Assembly: GCF_001427125.1 (NCBI RefSeq)
Contig: NZ_LMGK01000021.1
Span: 369,989-409,739, forward strand
From: Pseudomonas sp. Root562
GTDB lineage: Bacteria; Pseudomonadota; Gammaproteobacteria; Pseudomonadales; Pseudomonadaceae
Length of the DNA: 39,751 nt
Direction: 5' to 3'
Shown piece by piece: positions 23,686 through 32,105 of the stretch. Position 1 is the first letter of the stretch. Every line of letters begins with the position of its first letter. The notes under the pieces are model-generated. The model made no database searches. It worked only from the letters and a program-made list of their open reading frames with translations, and had not been told where the DNA came from. The position numbers and the translations under genes were made by a program.

Positions 23686-25062
23686 ATGTCCTTTACCCGT
23701 CGCCAAATCCTCGGTGGCCTGGCCGGTCTTGTTGTCGTTGGCGTGGGGGCCGGTGGCGCGTCGCGCTATTGGTTGGGCAAGATGGCCGATGCGGACGCGG
23801 GCCACGACTATGAGTTGATCGCTGCACCGCTGGACGTCGAACTGGTGCCCGGCCACCAGACCCAGGCCTGGGCGTTCGGCCCGTCGGCGCCGGGCACCGA
23901 GTTGCGCGTACGTCAGGGCGAATGGCTGCGGGTGCGTTTCATCAATCACCTGCCGGTGGCGACCACCATTCACTGGCACGGTATCCGCCTGCCGCTGGAG
24001 ATGGATGGCGTGCCCTACGTTTCCCAGCTTCCAGTGTTGCCGGGCGAATATTTCGACTACAAATTTCGTGTCCCGGATGCCGGCAGCTACTGGTATCACC
24101 CGCACGTGAACAGCAGCGAAGAACTGGGGCGCGGGCTGGTCGGCCCGCTGATCGTCGAAGAGCGCGAACCGACCGGTTTCAAATACGAGAAGACCTTGAG
24201 CCTCAAGAGCTGGCATGTCGACGAGGTTGGCAATTTCGTCGAGTTCAGCATCCCCCGGGAAGCGGCCCGGGGTGGCACGGCAGGACGCTTGTCGACCATC
24301 AATGGGGTTTCGCAAGCCGTGATCGAATTGCCCGCCGGGCAGATCACCCGCGTGCGTTTGCTGAACCTCGACAACACCCTGACCTATCGCCTGAACATTC
24401 CCGGCGTCGAAGCGCAGATCTACGCGCTGGACGGCAACCCGATCGAGCCACGGCCGCTGGGCAAGGAATACTGGCTCGGCCCCGGCATGCGCATTTGCCT
24501 GGCGATCAAGGCACCGCCGGCCGGTGAAGAATTGTCGCTGCGCAACGGCCCGGTGCGCCTCGGGACACTCCGTTCGGTCGCCAACAGCGATGCGCCGACC
24601 GAGTGGCCAGCGGCGCTGCCCGCCAACCCGGTGGCCGAGCCGGACCTGGCCAATGCCGAGAAACTCAACTTCAATTTCGAATGGGTCGGTTCGGTGTCGG
24701 TGAACGTCGACAACGGCAAGCCGCCCAGCCTGTGGCAAATTAACGGCAAGGCCTGGGACATCACCGACAAGACCTGCGCCGACCGGCCGATTGCCAAACT
24801 CCAGAAGGGCAAAAGCTACATTTTCGAATTGAAGAACATGACCCAGTATCAGCATCCGATTCACCTGCACGGCATGAGTTTCAAGGTCATCGCCTCGAAC
24901 CGGCACAAGGTGATTCCGTACTTCACCGATACTTACCTGCTGGGCAAGAACGAGCGCGCGCAAGTGGCGCTGGTGGCGGATAACCCCGGGGTGTGGATGT
25001 TCCATTGCCATGTGATCGACCACATGGAAACCGGCCTGATGGCCGCTATCGAGGTGGCATGA
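23686..25062 (+). CDS. Multicopper oxidase, Tat-exported
   Basis: Periplasmic blue copper oxidase that couples substrate oxidation to reduction of O2 to water. The 458-aa protein starts with a twin-arginine signal (TRRQILGG then a hydrophobic stretch to residue 28). All four copper motifs are present: HWHG (H96, H98), WYHPH (H138, H140), HPIHLHG (H390, H393, H395) and HCHVIDHMETGLM (H440, C441, H442, H446, M451). There is no methionine-rich segment like that of CueO, so a copper-tolerance role is not evident. GAGG at 23671-23674 supports ATG 23686; an in-frame ATG at 23572 would hide the Tat signal. Its stop overlaps the tadA start by 4 nt. Confidence 0.9.
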   Translation: MSFTRRQILGGLAGLVVVGVGAGGASRYWLGKMADADAGHDYELIAAPLDVELVPGHQTQAWAFGPSAPGTELRVRQGEWLRVRFINHLPVATTIHWHGIRLPLEMDGVPYVSQLPVLPGEYFDYKFRVPDAGSYWYHPHVNSSEELGRGLVGPLIVEEREPTGFKYEKTLSLKSWHVDEVGNFVEFSIPREAARGGTAGRLSTINGVSQAVIELPAGQITRVRLLNLDNTLTYRLNIPGVEAQIYALDGNPIEPRPLGKEYWLGPGMRICLAIKAPPAGEELSLRNGPVRLGTLRSVANSDAPTEWPAALPANPVAEPDLANAEKLNFNFEWVGSVSVNVDNGKPPSLWQINGKAWDITDKTCADRPIAKLQKGKSYIFELKNMTQYQHPIHLHGMSFKVIASNRHKVIPYFTDTYLLGKNERAQVALVADNPGVWMFHCHVIDHMETGLMAAIEVA

Positions 25063-25559
25063 TGCGGCAGATTCGACCCGCGGCGATCATCGACCGCAGC
25101 CGTGATCGCGACTTCATGCGTGAAGCGCTGGCGCTGGCCGCCCAAGGCGCGGCCCTCGGTGAAGTACCGGTGGGCGCCGTGTTGGTGCAGGATGGTGAGA
25201 TCATCGGTCGCGGCTTCAATTGCCCGATCAGCGGCAACGACCCGAGCGCCCACGCCGAGATGGTCGCGATCCGCGCTGCCGCCCAGGCCGTCAGCAACTA
25301 TCGCCTGCCGGGCAGCACGCTCTACGTCACGCTGGAGCCGTGCAGCATGTGCGCGGGCCTGATCGTGCATTCGCGCATTGCGCGGGTGGTGTACGGCGCG
25401 CTGGAGCCCAAAGCGGGGATTGTGCAGAGTCAGGGGCAATTTTTTACCCAGGGCTTTTTGAATCACCGGGTGTTGTACGAAGGTGGGGTGTTGGCGGAAG
25501 AATGCGGGGCGGTGCTCAGCGAATTCTTCAAGGCCCGCCGGGCAAAACCAACAATCTGA
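25059..25559 (+). CDS. tadA: tRNA-specific adenosine deaminase
   Basis: Deaminates A34 of tRNA-Arg(ACG) to inosine. The 166-aa protein (E. coli 167) has the zinc deaminase motifs H65-A-E67 (SAHAEMVAIR) and P94-C95-x2-C98 (EPCSMCAG). Two ATG codons in a row (25059 and 25062) are possible starts; the first overlaps the multicopper oxidase stop as ATGA, implying coupling. A longer frame open to 24993 lies inside the oxidase gene and is rejected. Confidence 0.95.
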   Translation: MMRQIRPAAIIDRSRDRDFMREALALAAQGAALGEVPVGAVLVQDGEIIGRGFNCPISGNDPSAHAEMVAIRAAAQAVSNYRLPGSTLYVTLEPCSMCAGLIVHSRIARVVYGALEPKAGIVQSQGQFFTQGFLNHRVLYEGGVLAEECGAVLSEFFKARRAKPTI

Positions 25560-25573
25560 AAACCGCATCAATT

Positions 25574-25667
25574 CCTGTGGGAGCTGGCTTGCCAGCGATG
25601 ACGTCGTCACATCAAACATTGATGTCGACTGAAACACCGCTATCGCTGGCAAGCCAGCTCCCACAGG
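25574..25667. repeat. REPIN (GTGGGAGCTGGCTTGCCAGC arms)
   Basis: CCTGTGGGAGCTGGCTTGCC at 25574 and its reverse complement ending at 25667. It sits between the convergent tadA and cmoB genes, where it could end both transcripts. Its spacer contains ACATTGATGTCGAC, shared with the REPIN at 12667-12756. Confidence 0.92.
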
Positions 25668-25692
25668 TTTTTGCAGGGGCTGGAAGGAAAGG

Positions 25693-26649
25693 TTACTTCT
25701 TCGCGACGATCACTGCCCGCATCGGCGCCGGCAGCCCTTCAATCGTCTTGCTGTGATCCTCCGGATCAAGGAAATCGCTCAACGATTGATATTTCATCCA
25801 CTCCGTCCCGCGCTGCTCTTCAACGGTGGTGGTGCTCACGTCCACGCATTTCACATCGCTGAACCCGGCACGGCGCAGCCACAACTCCAGCGCCGGCACC
25901 GAAGGCAGGAACCACACGTTGCGCATTTGGGCGTAACGGTCTTCCGGCACCAGCACCTGGTGCTTGTCACCTTCGACTACCAGCGTCTCCAGCACCAGTT
26001 CACCGCCCTTGACCAGGCAGTCCTTCAGTGCCAGCAAATGCTCGATCGGCGAGCGGCGGTGGTAGAACACACCCATGGAGAACACCGTGTCGAAGCCTTC
26101 GAGGTTCGGCGGCAGGTCTTCGAACGGGAAGGGCAGGTGCCAGGCATTCGGTTCGGACAAGTAGCGTTGCACTGCCTGGAACTGGCAGAAGAACAGCCAG
26201 TTCGGGTCGACACCGATCACGCTGTCCGCACCGGCGCCGAGCATGCGCCACATGTAATAGCCGTTGCCGCAACCGACATCGAGAATGCGTTTGCCCTTGA
26301 GGTCCAGGTGCGGGGCCACCCGCGACCATTTCCAGTCCGAACGCCATTCGGTATCGACGTGCACGCCGAACAAGTCGAATGGCCCCTTGCGCCACGGCGA
26401 CAAACCCATCAGCGCAGTGCGCATCTGTGCGCGGGTTGCGTCGTCGCAATCGGTGTCCAGTTTCAAACCGTTGAGCAAATCGACGACCTTGGGCTGGATC
26501 TTCGGCAAGGCGTCCAGCGCGCTTTGCCAGCGCTCCAGATCGCCATGTCCTTTTTCCATTTTCTTGTCGAGTTGCGCCTGCAAGGTGTTGGCCCAATCGG
26601 CCAGCGGCGTGCCGGCCAGACGGCGGGCGAGGGGGGACAGATCAATCAT
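25693..26649 (-). CDS. cmoB: tRNA U34 carboxymethyltransferase
   Basis: Transfers a carboxymethyl group from carboxy-SAM to ho5U34 to make cmo5U34 in tRNAs that read NNU/A/G/C boxes. The 318-aa protein is close to E. coli CmoB (323). The SAM-type fold is seen in GKRILDVGCGNGYYMWRMLG near residue 125, then IGVDPNWLFFCQF and FDTVFSMGVFYHRRSP. The start overlaps the cmoA stop by 4 nt (ATGA). It forms a leftward pair with cmoA, which supplies carboxy-SAM. Confidence 0.95.
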   Translation of the reverse strand: MIDLSPLARRLAGTPLADWANTLQAQLDKKMEKGHGDLERWQSALDALPKIQPKVVDLLNGLKLDTDCDDATRAQMRTALMGLSPWRKGPFDLFGVHVDTEWRSDWKWSRVAPHLDLKGKRILDVGCGNGYYMWRMLGAGADSVIGVDPNWLFFCQFQAVQRYLSEPNAWHLPFPFEDLPPNLEGFDTVFSMGVFYHRRSPIEHLLALKDCLVKGGELVLETLVVEGDKHQVLVPEDRYAQMRNVWFLPSVPALELWLRRAGFSDVKCVDVSTTTVEEQRGTEWMKYQSLSDFLDPEDHSKTIEGLPAPMRAVIVAKK

Positions 26650-27389
26650 GGCAAGGCAATCAACGAGGCAAAGTTAAGACACTGGAACCACGGCACGACT
26701 TTCGAGAACCCGGCCGCCAGCAGGCGTTCGCGGTGTTCTTCGAGGCTGTCGGGCTTCATGACGTTTTCGATGGCGCTGCGCTTCTGGGCGATTTCCAGTT
26801 CGCTGTAGCCGTTGGCGCGTTTGAAGGCGATGTGCAGGTCGGTGAGCAGCGCGTGCTCCTGCTCATCCTCGAAGCGCAGTTTTTCCGAGAGGATCAATGC
26901 CCCACCGGGCAGCAGCGAGTGGCGGATGCGACTGAGCAATGCGCTACGCTGGTCCGGGGCGATGAATTGCAGGGTGAAGTTCAGTGCAACCACCGAGGCA
27001 GGCTGGAAGTCGAGGGCGAGGATGTCGCCTTCGATCACCTCGACCGGCAGCAACTCCTGGAACATCGAATCCTGGCCGTTGAGGTACTCGCGGCAGCGTT
27101 CGACCATCGCCGCGGAGTTATCCACAGCGATCACCCGGCAACCCTCGGTGCGCACATGCCGGCGCAGCGCCTGGGTCACTGCGCCGAGCGACGAGCCGAG
27201 GTCATACAGCACGCTATTGGGCTGAGCGAACTGCGCGGCGAGTACGCCGAGGTTTTCGACGATGGTCGGATAACCCGGCACCGAGCGCTTGATCATGTCC
27301 GGGAACACCCGTACCACGTCTTCGTTGAAGGCGAAGTCAGGCACCTGGGCCAAAGGCTGGGCGAATAGGCGATCGGGTTCTTTGCTCAC
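26646..27389 (-). CDS. cmoA: Carboxy-S-adenosyl-L-methionine synthase
   Basis: Makes carboxy-SAM from SAM and prephenate for CmoB. With a GTG start at 27389 the protein has 247 aa, exactly the E. coli length, and begins SKEPDRLFAQPLAQ like its homologues. Key segments are VFPDMIKRSVPGY, the SAM loop LYDLGSSLGAVTQAL, IAVDNSAAMVERC and LNFTLQFI. GGAA lies 6 nt before GTG. Upstream in-frame ATG codons (27425, 27551) would add unlike residues, the longest reaching into a REP element. Confidence 0.93.
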   Translation of the reverse strand: MSKEPDRLFAQPLAQVPDFAFNEDVVRVFPDMIKRSVPGYPTIVENLGVLAAQFAQPNSVLYDLGSSLGAVTQALRRHVRTEGCRVIAVDNSAAMVERCREYLNGQDSMFQELLPVEVIEGDILALDFQPASVVALNFTLQFIAPDQRSALLSRIRHSLLPGGALILSEKLRFEDEQEHALLTDLHIAFKRANGYSELEIAQKRSAIENVMKPDSLEEHRERLLAAGFSKVVPWFQCLNFASLIALP

Positions 27390-27502
27390 GGCGGTTCCAG
27401 CGGCGTAGGTGGAAAAGGCCGGCATTTTAGCCAAGTTGGCGCGGGGATGCGCGGGTTGTCTGATAAACCGCTGGAGTTCACTCCGGTCAACGTAAAGAAA
27501 CA

Positions 27503-27645
27503 CCATTGTGGCGAGAGAGCTTGCTCCCGCTCGGCTGCGCAGCAGTCGCAAACCCGGCTAGGTGGAGTGAATCTGTTGACGCGCGGTTGAATGGTTTCGG
27601 GGCCGCTTCGCAGTCCAGCGGGAGCAAGCTCCCTCGCCACAATGG
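27503..27645. repeat. REPIN (GTGGCGAGGGAGCTTGCTCC arms)
   Basis: The arms start CCATTGTGGCGAGAGAGCTT at 27503 and end with the reverse complement at 27645, directly at the stop codon of the YhhN-family gene. The long spacer (about 85 nt) includes the inner CGGCTGCGCAGCAG type sequences. Confidence 0.9.
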
Positions 27646-28281
27646 TTAGCGTGATCTTTGGGGGAACGCCGAGGCAGTGATCCCCCATTGCCCCAGCCAG
27701 TAGCTGAGGATAATCACATAAGGGGCAGCATCAAATGGCATCACAAACCGGCTGATGCCAATCACGCTGTCGGAAAACACGAACGCCACCGCGCCCGCTG
27801 CCGCCAGCAGCGCAGAGCGTTTGGGCACGTCGGTCCCGAGTCGGGCCAGGGCGCGCCAGAGCATGGCGCTGATGGCTGTGCCATAGACAATCACGGGCAC
27901 CAGCAATGGGCCGAGGCCGTTGGAAATCAGAATCCCCAGCAGGACGACGCCGACACCGAGGGCCAGCACCAGCGGCAGCACGGCCAGGCGTCGGCAATCG
28001 CTCAGATACGCCTTGAGATAGGCCAGGTGCGCAACCAGAAACGCACCCAGTCCAAACACGAACAAATCCCCCGGCCATGCCAACAACACATCGCCCAGCA
28101 GGGAAAAAATCAGACCGAGGCTGATCCAGCGGCGGTACTCACCGGGCGGTGCATCGTGCAGCCAACCGAGCAGAGCCAATACGGGCAACGGCTTGACCAG
28201 CAGGCAGAGCATCGCAGCATGCACGCTCAAGCCATACAGGAACGTCACCGCGCCCATCAGTGCCAGAATCAGCCAGCCCAC
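27646..28281 (-). CDS. YhhN family (TMEM86 / lysoplasmalogenase-like) membrane protein
   Basis: A 211-aa protein with about eight hydrophobic helices. Features of the YhhN family are KPLPVLALL near residue 30, the polar GLIFSLLGDVLLAWPG, VAHLAYLKAYL and the late FSDSVIGISRF. The animal relatives cleave the vinyl-ether bond of lysoplasmalogen; the bacterial substrate is not established. It lies 2 nt after the chagasin-type gene stop and is probably cotranscribed with it. Confidence 0.85.
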   Translation of the reverse strand: MGWLILALMGAVTFLYGLSVHAAMLCLLVKPLPVLALLGWLHDAPPGEYRRWISLGLIFSLLGDVLLAWPGDLFVFGLGAFLVAHLAYLKAYLSDCRRLAVLPLVLALGVGVVLLGILISNGLGPLLVPVIVYGTAISAMLWRALARLGTDVPKRSALLAAAGAVAFVFSDSVIGISRFVMPFDAAPYVIILSYWLGQWGITASAFPQRSR

Positions 28282-28283
28282 GA

Positions 28284-28676
28284 TCAGTTGACCGAGACAG
28301 TGCAGTCGAAGGAATCAACCGGCAGCACTTCCGGCGCCCATGGTTGTTGTGAGGTCAGGCGCAAACGCCCGGTGCCAGCGGCAAAGGCTTGAAAACGCCA
28401 GGTCGATACGCCTGCAGCGCCCACCACACCCGCATCTTCGGGGTTTCGATAAACCTCTGGCCCCAGCGGGCGCAACACGCCACCGGCCGAATCCTGGATC
28501 GCCCAGCGGTAGCCGGTGGTGGGATTGCTCGGCAAGGTCAGGATCAGGTTTTGCCCAGCAGTGAGTTTCACCGGGCATTCGCTTTGTTTCTCCACCGTCA
28601 CGTTATGTTTCGGTTGCGTGGCGCAAGCGGCCAGCAAGGCGAGTACGAGAGGGACAAACAGACGAATGGGGGACAT
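28284..28676 (-). CDS. icp: Chagasin-like cysteine peptidase inhibitor, lipoprotein
   Basis: Small secreted inhibitor of C1 cysteine peptidases (family I42). From ATG 28676 the protein has 130 aa, with a lipoprotein signal ending in LLAAC (C18). The chagasin loops are NPTTGYRW at 51-58, the GAAGVSTWRFQA strand near 86-97 and SQQPW at 109-113. It is immediately upstream of the YhhN-family gene. I recall the same order, with a Lon-like protease next to it, in P. aeruginosa (PA0777-PA0779). Outer-membrane anchoring is inferred from the lipobox without aspartate at +2. Confidence 0.88.
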   Translation of the reverse strand: MSPIRLFVPLVLALLAACATQPKHNVTVEKQSECPVKLTAGQNLILTLPSNPTTGYRWAIQDSAGGVLRPLGPEVYRNPEDAGVVGAAGVSTWRFQAFAAGTGRLRLTSQQPWAPEVLPVDSFDCTVSVN

Positions 28677-28802
28677 AGGGTCAGTAGCTCCGGCGTTCAC
28701 GACGAACGGCGAGCATAACCGAGATGAGACAAAGTGTGACCAGAGCCTTGGAGAAGAATGTTGGCAAATCAGGCTCTGGTTTGGAGGGAATGGTGAGGCT
28801 GA

Positions 28803-29207
28803 TTAAGGATGTAAGCCCGTAATGTCGAGCTCACCTTCGATTTCGAGCTTATCGTGACCATAGAATTTCAGGTTAAATGTTAGTTGATACCTTTTAGTCG
28901 AATTATTTAAGTTGGCCGTGAAAGTTCCTTCGTATGCAGATTGCATAGAGCTTCCGCTGTGATACTCAACGGAGCGCAAATACCCTCCCCGCACAAAGTT
29001 CTGTTGTCCGCTTGGCGTGGCTTCATCGATATCCAACAGGAAAAACCTTGGATCTGGAAGGGCGAAGTTGATGTGCGCCTCAATTTCAATCCATTTGTCA
29101 TAGCGGCTTGCGAAAACGACCTCGGAACTGAAGAATTCCTCATTGTTTCTCTTAGCCTTGAGGTAACCGGTAGCTTCTGATCGAGTAGCCTGTTTCAGGT
29201 TGGTCAT
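28803..29207 (-). CDS. Unknown protein in an AT-rich pocket
   Basis: A 134-aa protein I do not recognise. It has no signal peptide, no membrane segment and no cysteine. The C-terminal half alternates hydrophobic and polar residues (YQLTFNLKFYGHDKLEIEG), as in a beta-sandwich or lipocalin-like fold. The gene and the 213 nt upstream of it are clearly richer in A and T than all neighbours, which suggests recent acquisition. A TTGACA on the minus strand near 29279-29284 could be a -35 element, but no good -10 follows at 17 nt. It lies between lon and the icp gene, on their strand. Confidence 0.6.
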   Translation of the reverse strand: MTNLKQATRSEATGYLKAKRNNEEFFSSEVVFASRYDKWIEIEAHINFALPDPRFFLLDIDEATPSGQQNFVRGGYLRSVEYHSGSSMQSAYEGTFTANLNNSTKRYQLTFNLKFYGHDKLEIEGELDITGLHP

Positions 29208-29371
29208 GGAGTGTGCCTGTCAGTAACTAGGAATGATTTGAATTGAAAAGTTAGCATCACACCTTTTGAGAGGATACTGTCAAATGTGCTAGTTTTTTAG
29301 ATTTAAATTGCGGTGCTAGTTGATCTTTTTATACTTAATAGTTCAATTCGCAAGGTGTTGATCAAATGCAC

Positions 29372-29403
29372 AAAAAAAGACCAGGCAATAGCCTGGCCTT
29401 TTT
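29372..29403 (-). terminator. Intrinsic terminator of lon
   Basis: On the minus strand GGCCAGGC and GCCTGGTC flank a 4-nt loop, with A5 before and T7 after. It lies 18 nt past the lon stop codon. The A-run and T-run make it usable in both directions. Confidence 0.92.
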
Positions 29404-29420
29404 GGTATTGGGTTGCCGGC

Positions 29421-31838
29421 TTAGAACAATACCTTCGCCACCTCCGCAAACCGCTTGGCAAAGTGCACGGTAATGCCTTCTTTGAGATATTCCGGCAGCT
29501 CTTCGAAATTACCGCGATTGGCCTCTGGCAAAATCAGTTCGAAAATCTTCTGCCGCCGCGCCGCAATGACCTTTTCGCGCACCCCGCCAATCGGCAGCAC
29601 ATGCCCGGTCAAGGTGAGCTCGCCGGTCATGGCCACGCCTTTTTTCGGTGGCTGGTTGCGTGCCAGCGACAACAGCGCACTGGCCATGGTCACACCGGCG
29701 CTCGGGCCGTCTTTCGGTGTTGCACCTTCCGGCACGTGCAGGTGCACAAAGGCTTCATCGAAGAATTTCGGGTCGCCGCCAAACGACTTCAGATTGGAGC
29801 TGACGTAGCTGTAGGCGATCTCCGCGGACTCCTTCATCACATCGCCCAATTGTCCGGTGAGCTTGAAGCCGCGGTTAAGGGTATGGATGCGGGTGGCTTC
29901 GATCGGCAAGGTCGCGCCGCCCATGCTGGTCCAGGCCAGTCCGGTGATCACGCCCGTTCCCGACAACACTTGTTCATTGCGGAACACCGGTTTGCCAAGG
30001 GACGGTTCGAGGTCTTTCGGGCCGAGCTTGATCACCGCTTTGGGATCGTCGAGCAGCCTCATCACCGCTTTGCGAACCAGCTTGCCGAGGTTTTTCTCCA
30101 GCTGACGCACCCCGGCTTCACGGGCATAACCGTCGATCAAGGCTTTGAGCGCATTGTCGCTGATGCTCAGGCTGCCTTTGGATACGCCAGCCTTCTCCAG
30201 CTGTTTCGGCCACAGGTGACGCTTGGCGATGGCGACTTTTTCTTCGGTGATGTAGCCCGACAGGCGAATCACTTCCATCCGGTCGAGCAACGGGCCGGGG
30301 ATCGAATCCAGGGTGTTGGCAGTGCAGATGAACAGCACTTTCGACAGGTCCATGCGCAGATCGAGGTAGTGATCGAGGAATTCGACGTTCTGCTCAGGGT
30401 CGAGGGTTTCCAGCAGCGCCGAGGCCGGGTCGCCCTGGTAGCTTTGGCCCATCTTGTCGATCTCGTCGAGCATGATCACCGGGTTCATCACTTCGACGTC
30501 TTTGAGCGCCTGCACCAGTTTGCCCGGCTGTGCGCCGATGTAGGTGCGGCGGTGGCCCTTGATCTCGGCTTCGTCACGCATGCCGCCGAGGCTGAAGCGG
30601 TAGAACGGGCGCCCGAGGGATTCGGCGATGGATCTGCCGACACTGGTTTTACCCACGCCCGGTGGCCCCACCAGCAACACGATGGAGCCGCTGATCTCGC
30701 CTTTATAAGCGCCGACTGCGAGGAACTCGAGGATGCGGTCCTTGATGTCGTCGAGGCCGGCATGATGGTTGTCCAGCACCTTGCGCGCATGCTTGAGGTC
30801 GAGTTTGTCCTCGCCGTACACGCCCCATGGCACCGACGTCGCCCAGTCGATGTAGTTGCGGGTCACTGCGTACTCCGGCGAACCGGTCTCGAGGATCGAC
30901 AGTTTGTTCATTTCCTCTTCAAGGCGTTTCTGCACCTGCGCGGGCAGCACTTTGCCGACCAACCGCTGTTCGAACTGCTCGAGGTCGGCGCTGCGGTCGT
31001 CCTTGGTAAGACCCAGCTCCTGCTGGATGACCTTCAGTTGTTCCTTGAGGAAAAACTCGCGCTGGTGCTCGCCGATCTTGCGGTTTACTTCAGCGGAGAT
31101 TTCTTTTTGCAAACGCGCGACTTCGACTTCCTTGCGCAACATCGGCAGGACTTTTTCCATGCGCTTGAGCATGGGCACGCAGTCGAGCACTTCCTGCAGC
31201 TCGCTGCCGGTGGCCGAGGTGAGCGCAGCGGCGAAGTCGGTCAGCGGTGACGGGTCGTTGGGGCTGAAACGGTTGAGATAGTTCTTCAGCTCTTCGCTGT
31301 ACAGCGGATTGAGCGGCAGCAGTTCCTTGATCGCATTGATCAGCGCCATGCCGTAGGCCTTGACCTCGTCGGTCGGCTCGGTGGGCTGGTGCGGGTATTC
31401 GACTTCCACCAGATACGGCGGGCGATGGTGCTTGAGCCAGGTTTTCAGGCGAACCCGGGTCAGGCCCTGGGCGACGAATTGCAGCTTGCCGTTCTCGCGA
31501 CTGGCGTGATGCACCTTGACCAGCGTGCCGTACAGCGGCAAGGCCGAGGTGTCGAAATGGCGCGGGTCTTCCTGGGGCGTGTCCATGTAGAACAGGGCCA
31601 GGGAATGGTGATCGGACTTGGCGACCAGATCGAGGGTCTCGGCCCACGGCTCTTCATTGACGATGACCGGCAGCACCTGGGCCGGGAAGAACGGTCGGTT
31701 GTGGATCGGGATGATGTAGACCTTGTCCGGCAGGTTCTGGCCGGGCAGGGCAAGGCCTTTGCCGGGAGTGTGGTGAGTGGCGTTTTCCGGGTCTGCGTAT
31801 TCGCTCGGGTCTTCAGGGAATTCTTGCTGGTCGCTCAT
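29421..31838 (-). CDS. lon: ATP-dependent Lon protease (AsrA-like second Lon)
   Basis: Hexameric AAA+ serine protease of the cytoplasm that degrades misfolded and regulatory proteins. The 805-aa protein has the Lon N-domain at 35-235, a coiled-coil at 235-310 (FFLKEQLKVIQQELG), Walker A GPPGVGKTS at 391-399, Walker B VIMLDEID at 454-461, and the protease domain with S713 (PKDGPSAG) and K756 (GGVREKVIAA). No clpX or hup gene is nearby, which is the usual place for the main Lon, so this is probably the second copy; P. aeruginosa AsrA (PA0779), also next to an icp gene as I recall, is the likely counterpart. A sigma-32-like promoter precedes it. Confidence 0.94.
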   Translation of the reverse strand: MSDQQEFPEDPSEYADPENATHHTPGKGLALPGQNLPDKVYIIPIHNRPFFPAQVLPVIVNEEPWAETLDLVAKSDHHSLALFYMDTPQEDPRHFDTSALPLYGTLVKVHHASRENGKLQFVAQGLTRVRLKTWLKHHRPPYLVEVEYPHQPTEPTDEVKAYGMALINAIKELLPLNPLYSEELKNYLNRFSPNDPSPLTDFAAALTSATGSELQEVLDCVPMLKRMEKVLPMLRKEVEVARLQKEISAEVNRKIGEHQREFFLKEQLKVIQQELGLTKDDRSADLEQFEQRLVGKVLPAQVQKRLEEEMNKLSILETGSPEYAVTRNYIDWATSVPWGVYGEDKLDLKHARKVLDNHHAGLDDIKDRILEFLAVGAYKGEISGSIVLLVGPPGVGKTSVGRSIAESLGRPFYRFSLGGMRDEAEIKGHRRTYIGAQPGKLVQALKDVEVMNPVIMLDEIDKMGQSYQGDPASALLETLDPEQNVEFLDHYLDLRMDLSKVLFICTANTLDSIPGPLLDRMEVIRLSGYITEEKVAIAKRHLWPKQLEKAGVSKGSLSISDNALKALIDGYAREAGVRQLEKNLGKLVRKAVMRLLDDPKAVIKLGPKDLEPSLGKPVFRNEQVLSGTGVITGLAWTSMGGATLPIEATRIHTLNRGFKLTGQLGDVMKESAEIAYSYVSSNLKSFGGDPKFFDEAFVHLHVPEGATPKDGPSAGVTMASALLSLARNQPPKKGVAMTGELTLTGHVLPIGGVREKVIAARRQKIFELILPEANRGNFEELPEYLKEGITVHFAKRFAEVAKVLF

Positions 31839-31867
31839 GGGGGCACCTGCGCAATGGGTATGGGTCT

Positions 31868-31897
31868 TAGATGGGGCAGGTTGGCGGTGGTTTCAAT
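31868..31897 (-). promoter_or_regulatory. Heat-shock (sigma-32) type promoter of lon
   Basis: The minus strand reads ATTGAAA, a 14-nt spacer and CCCCATCTA, matching the RpoH consensus CTTGAAA-N11-16-CCCCATnT at nearly every position. The -10 element ends 29 nt before the lon ATG, giving a short leader of about 23 nt. Confidence 0.8.
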
Positions 31898-32105
31898 GCA
31901 TGCCTTGGCGTTAATGAATCATTCGAAGGTGTGTTCAGCAGGGATTCAGGTTAGCTGGACTTTGGCGCGGACGTATTGATCCAGGAGACGCAATAACGGT
32001 ACCCACAGCATTGACGTACGCTGACCCCACACCTATCAGTTCTGCTAGTTGTTTGCGCCCGCACTTGGGTTGAGGATAACAATCTGATTTCGAGAAGGTG
32101 ATGTC

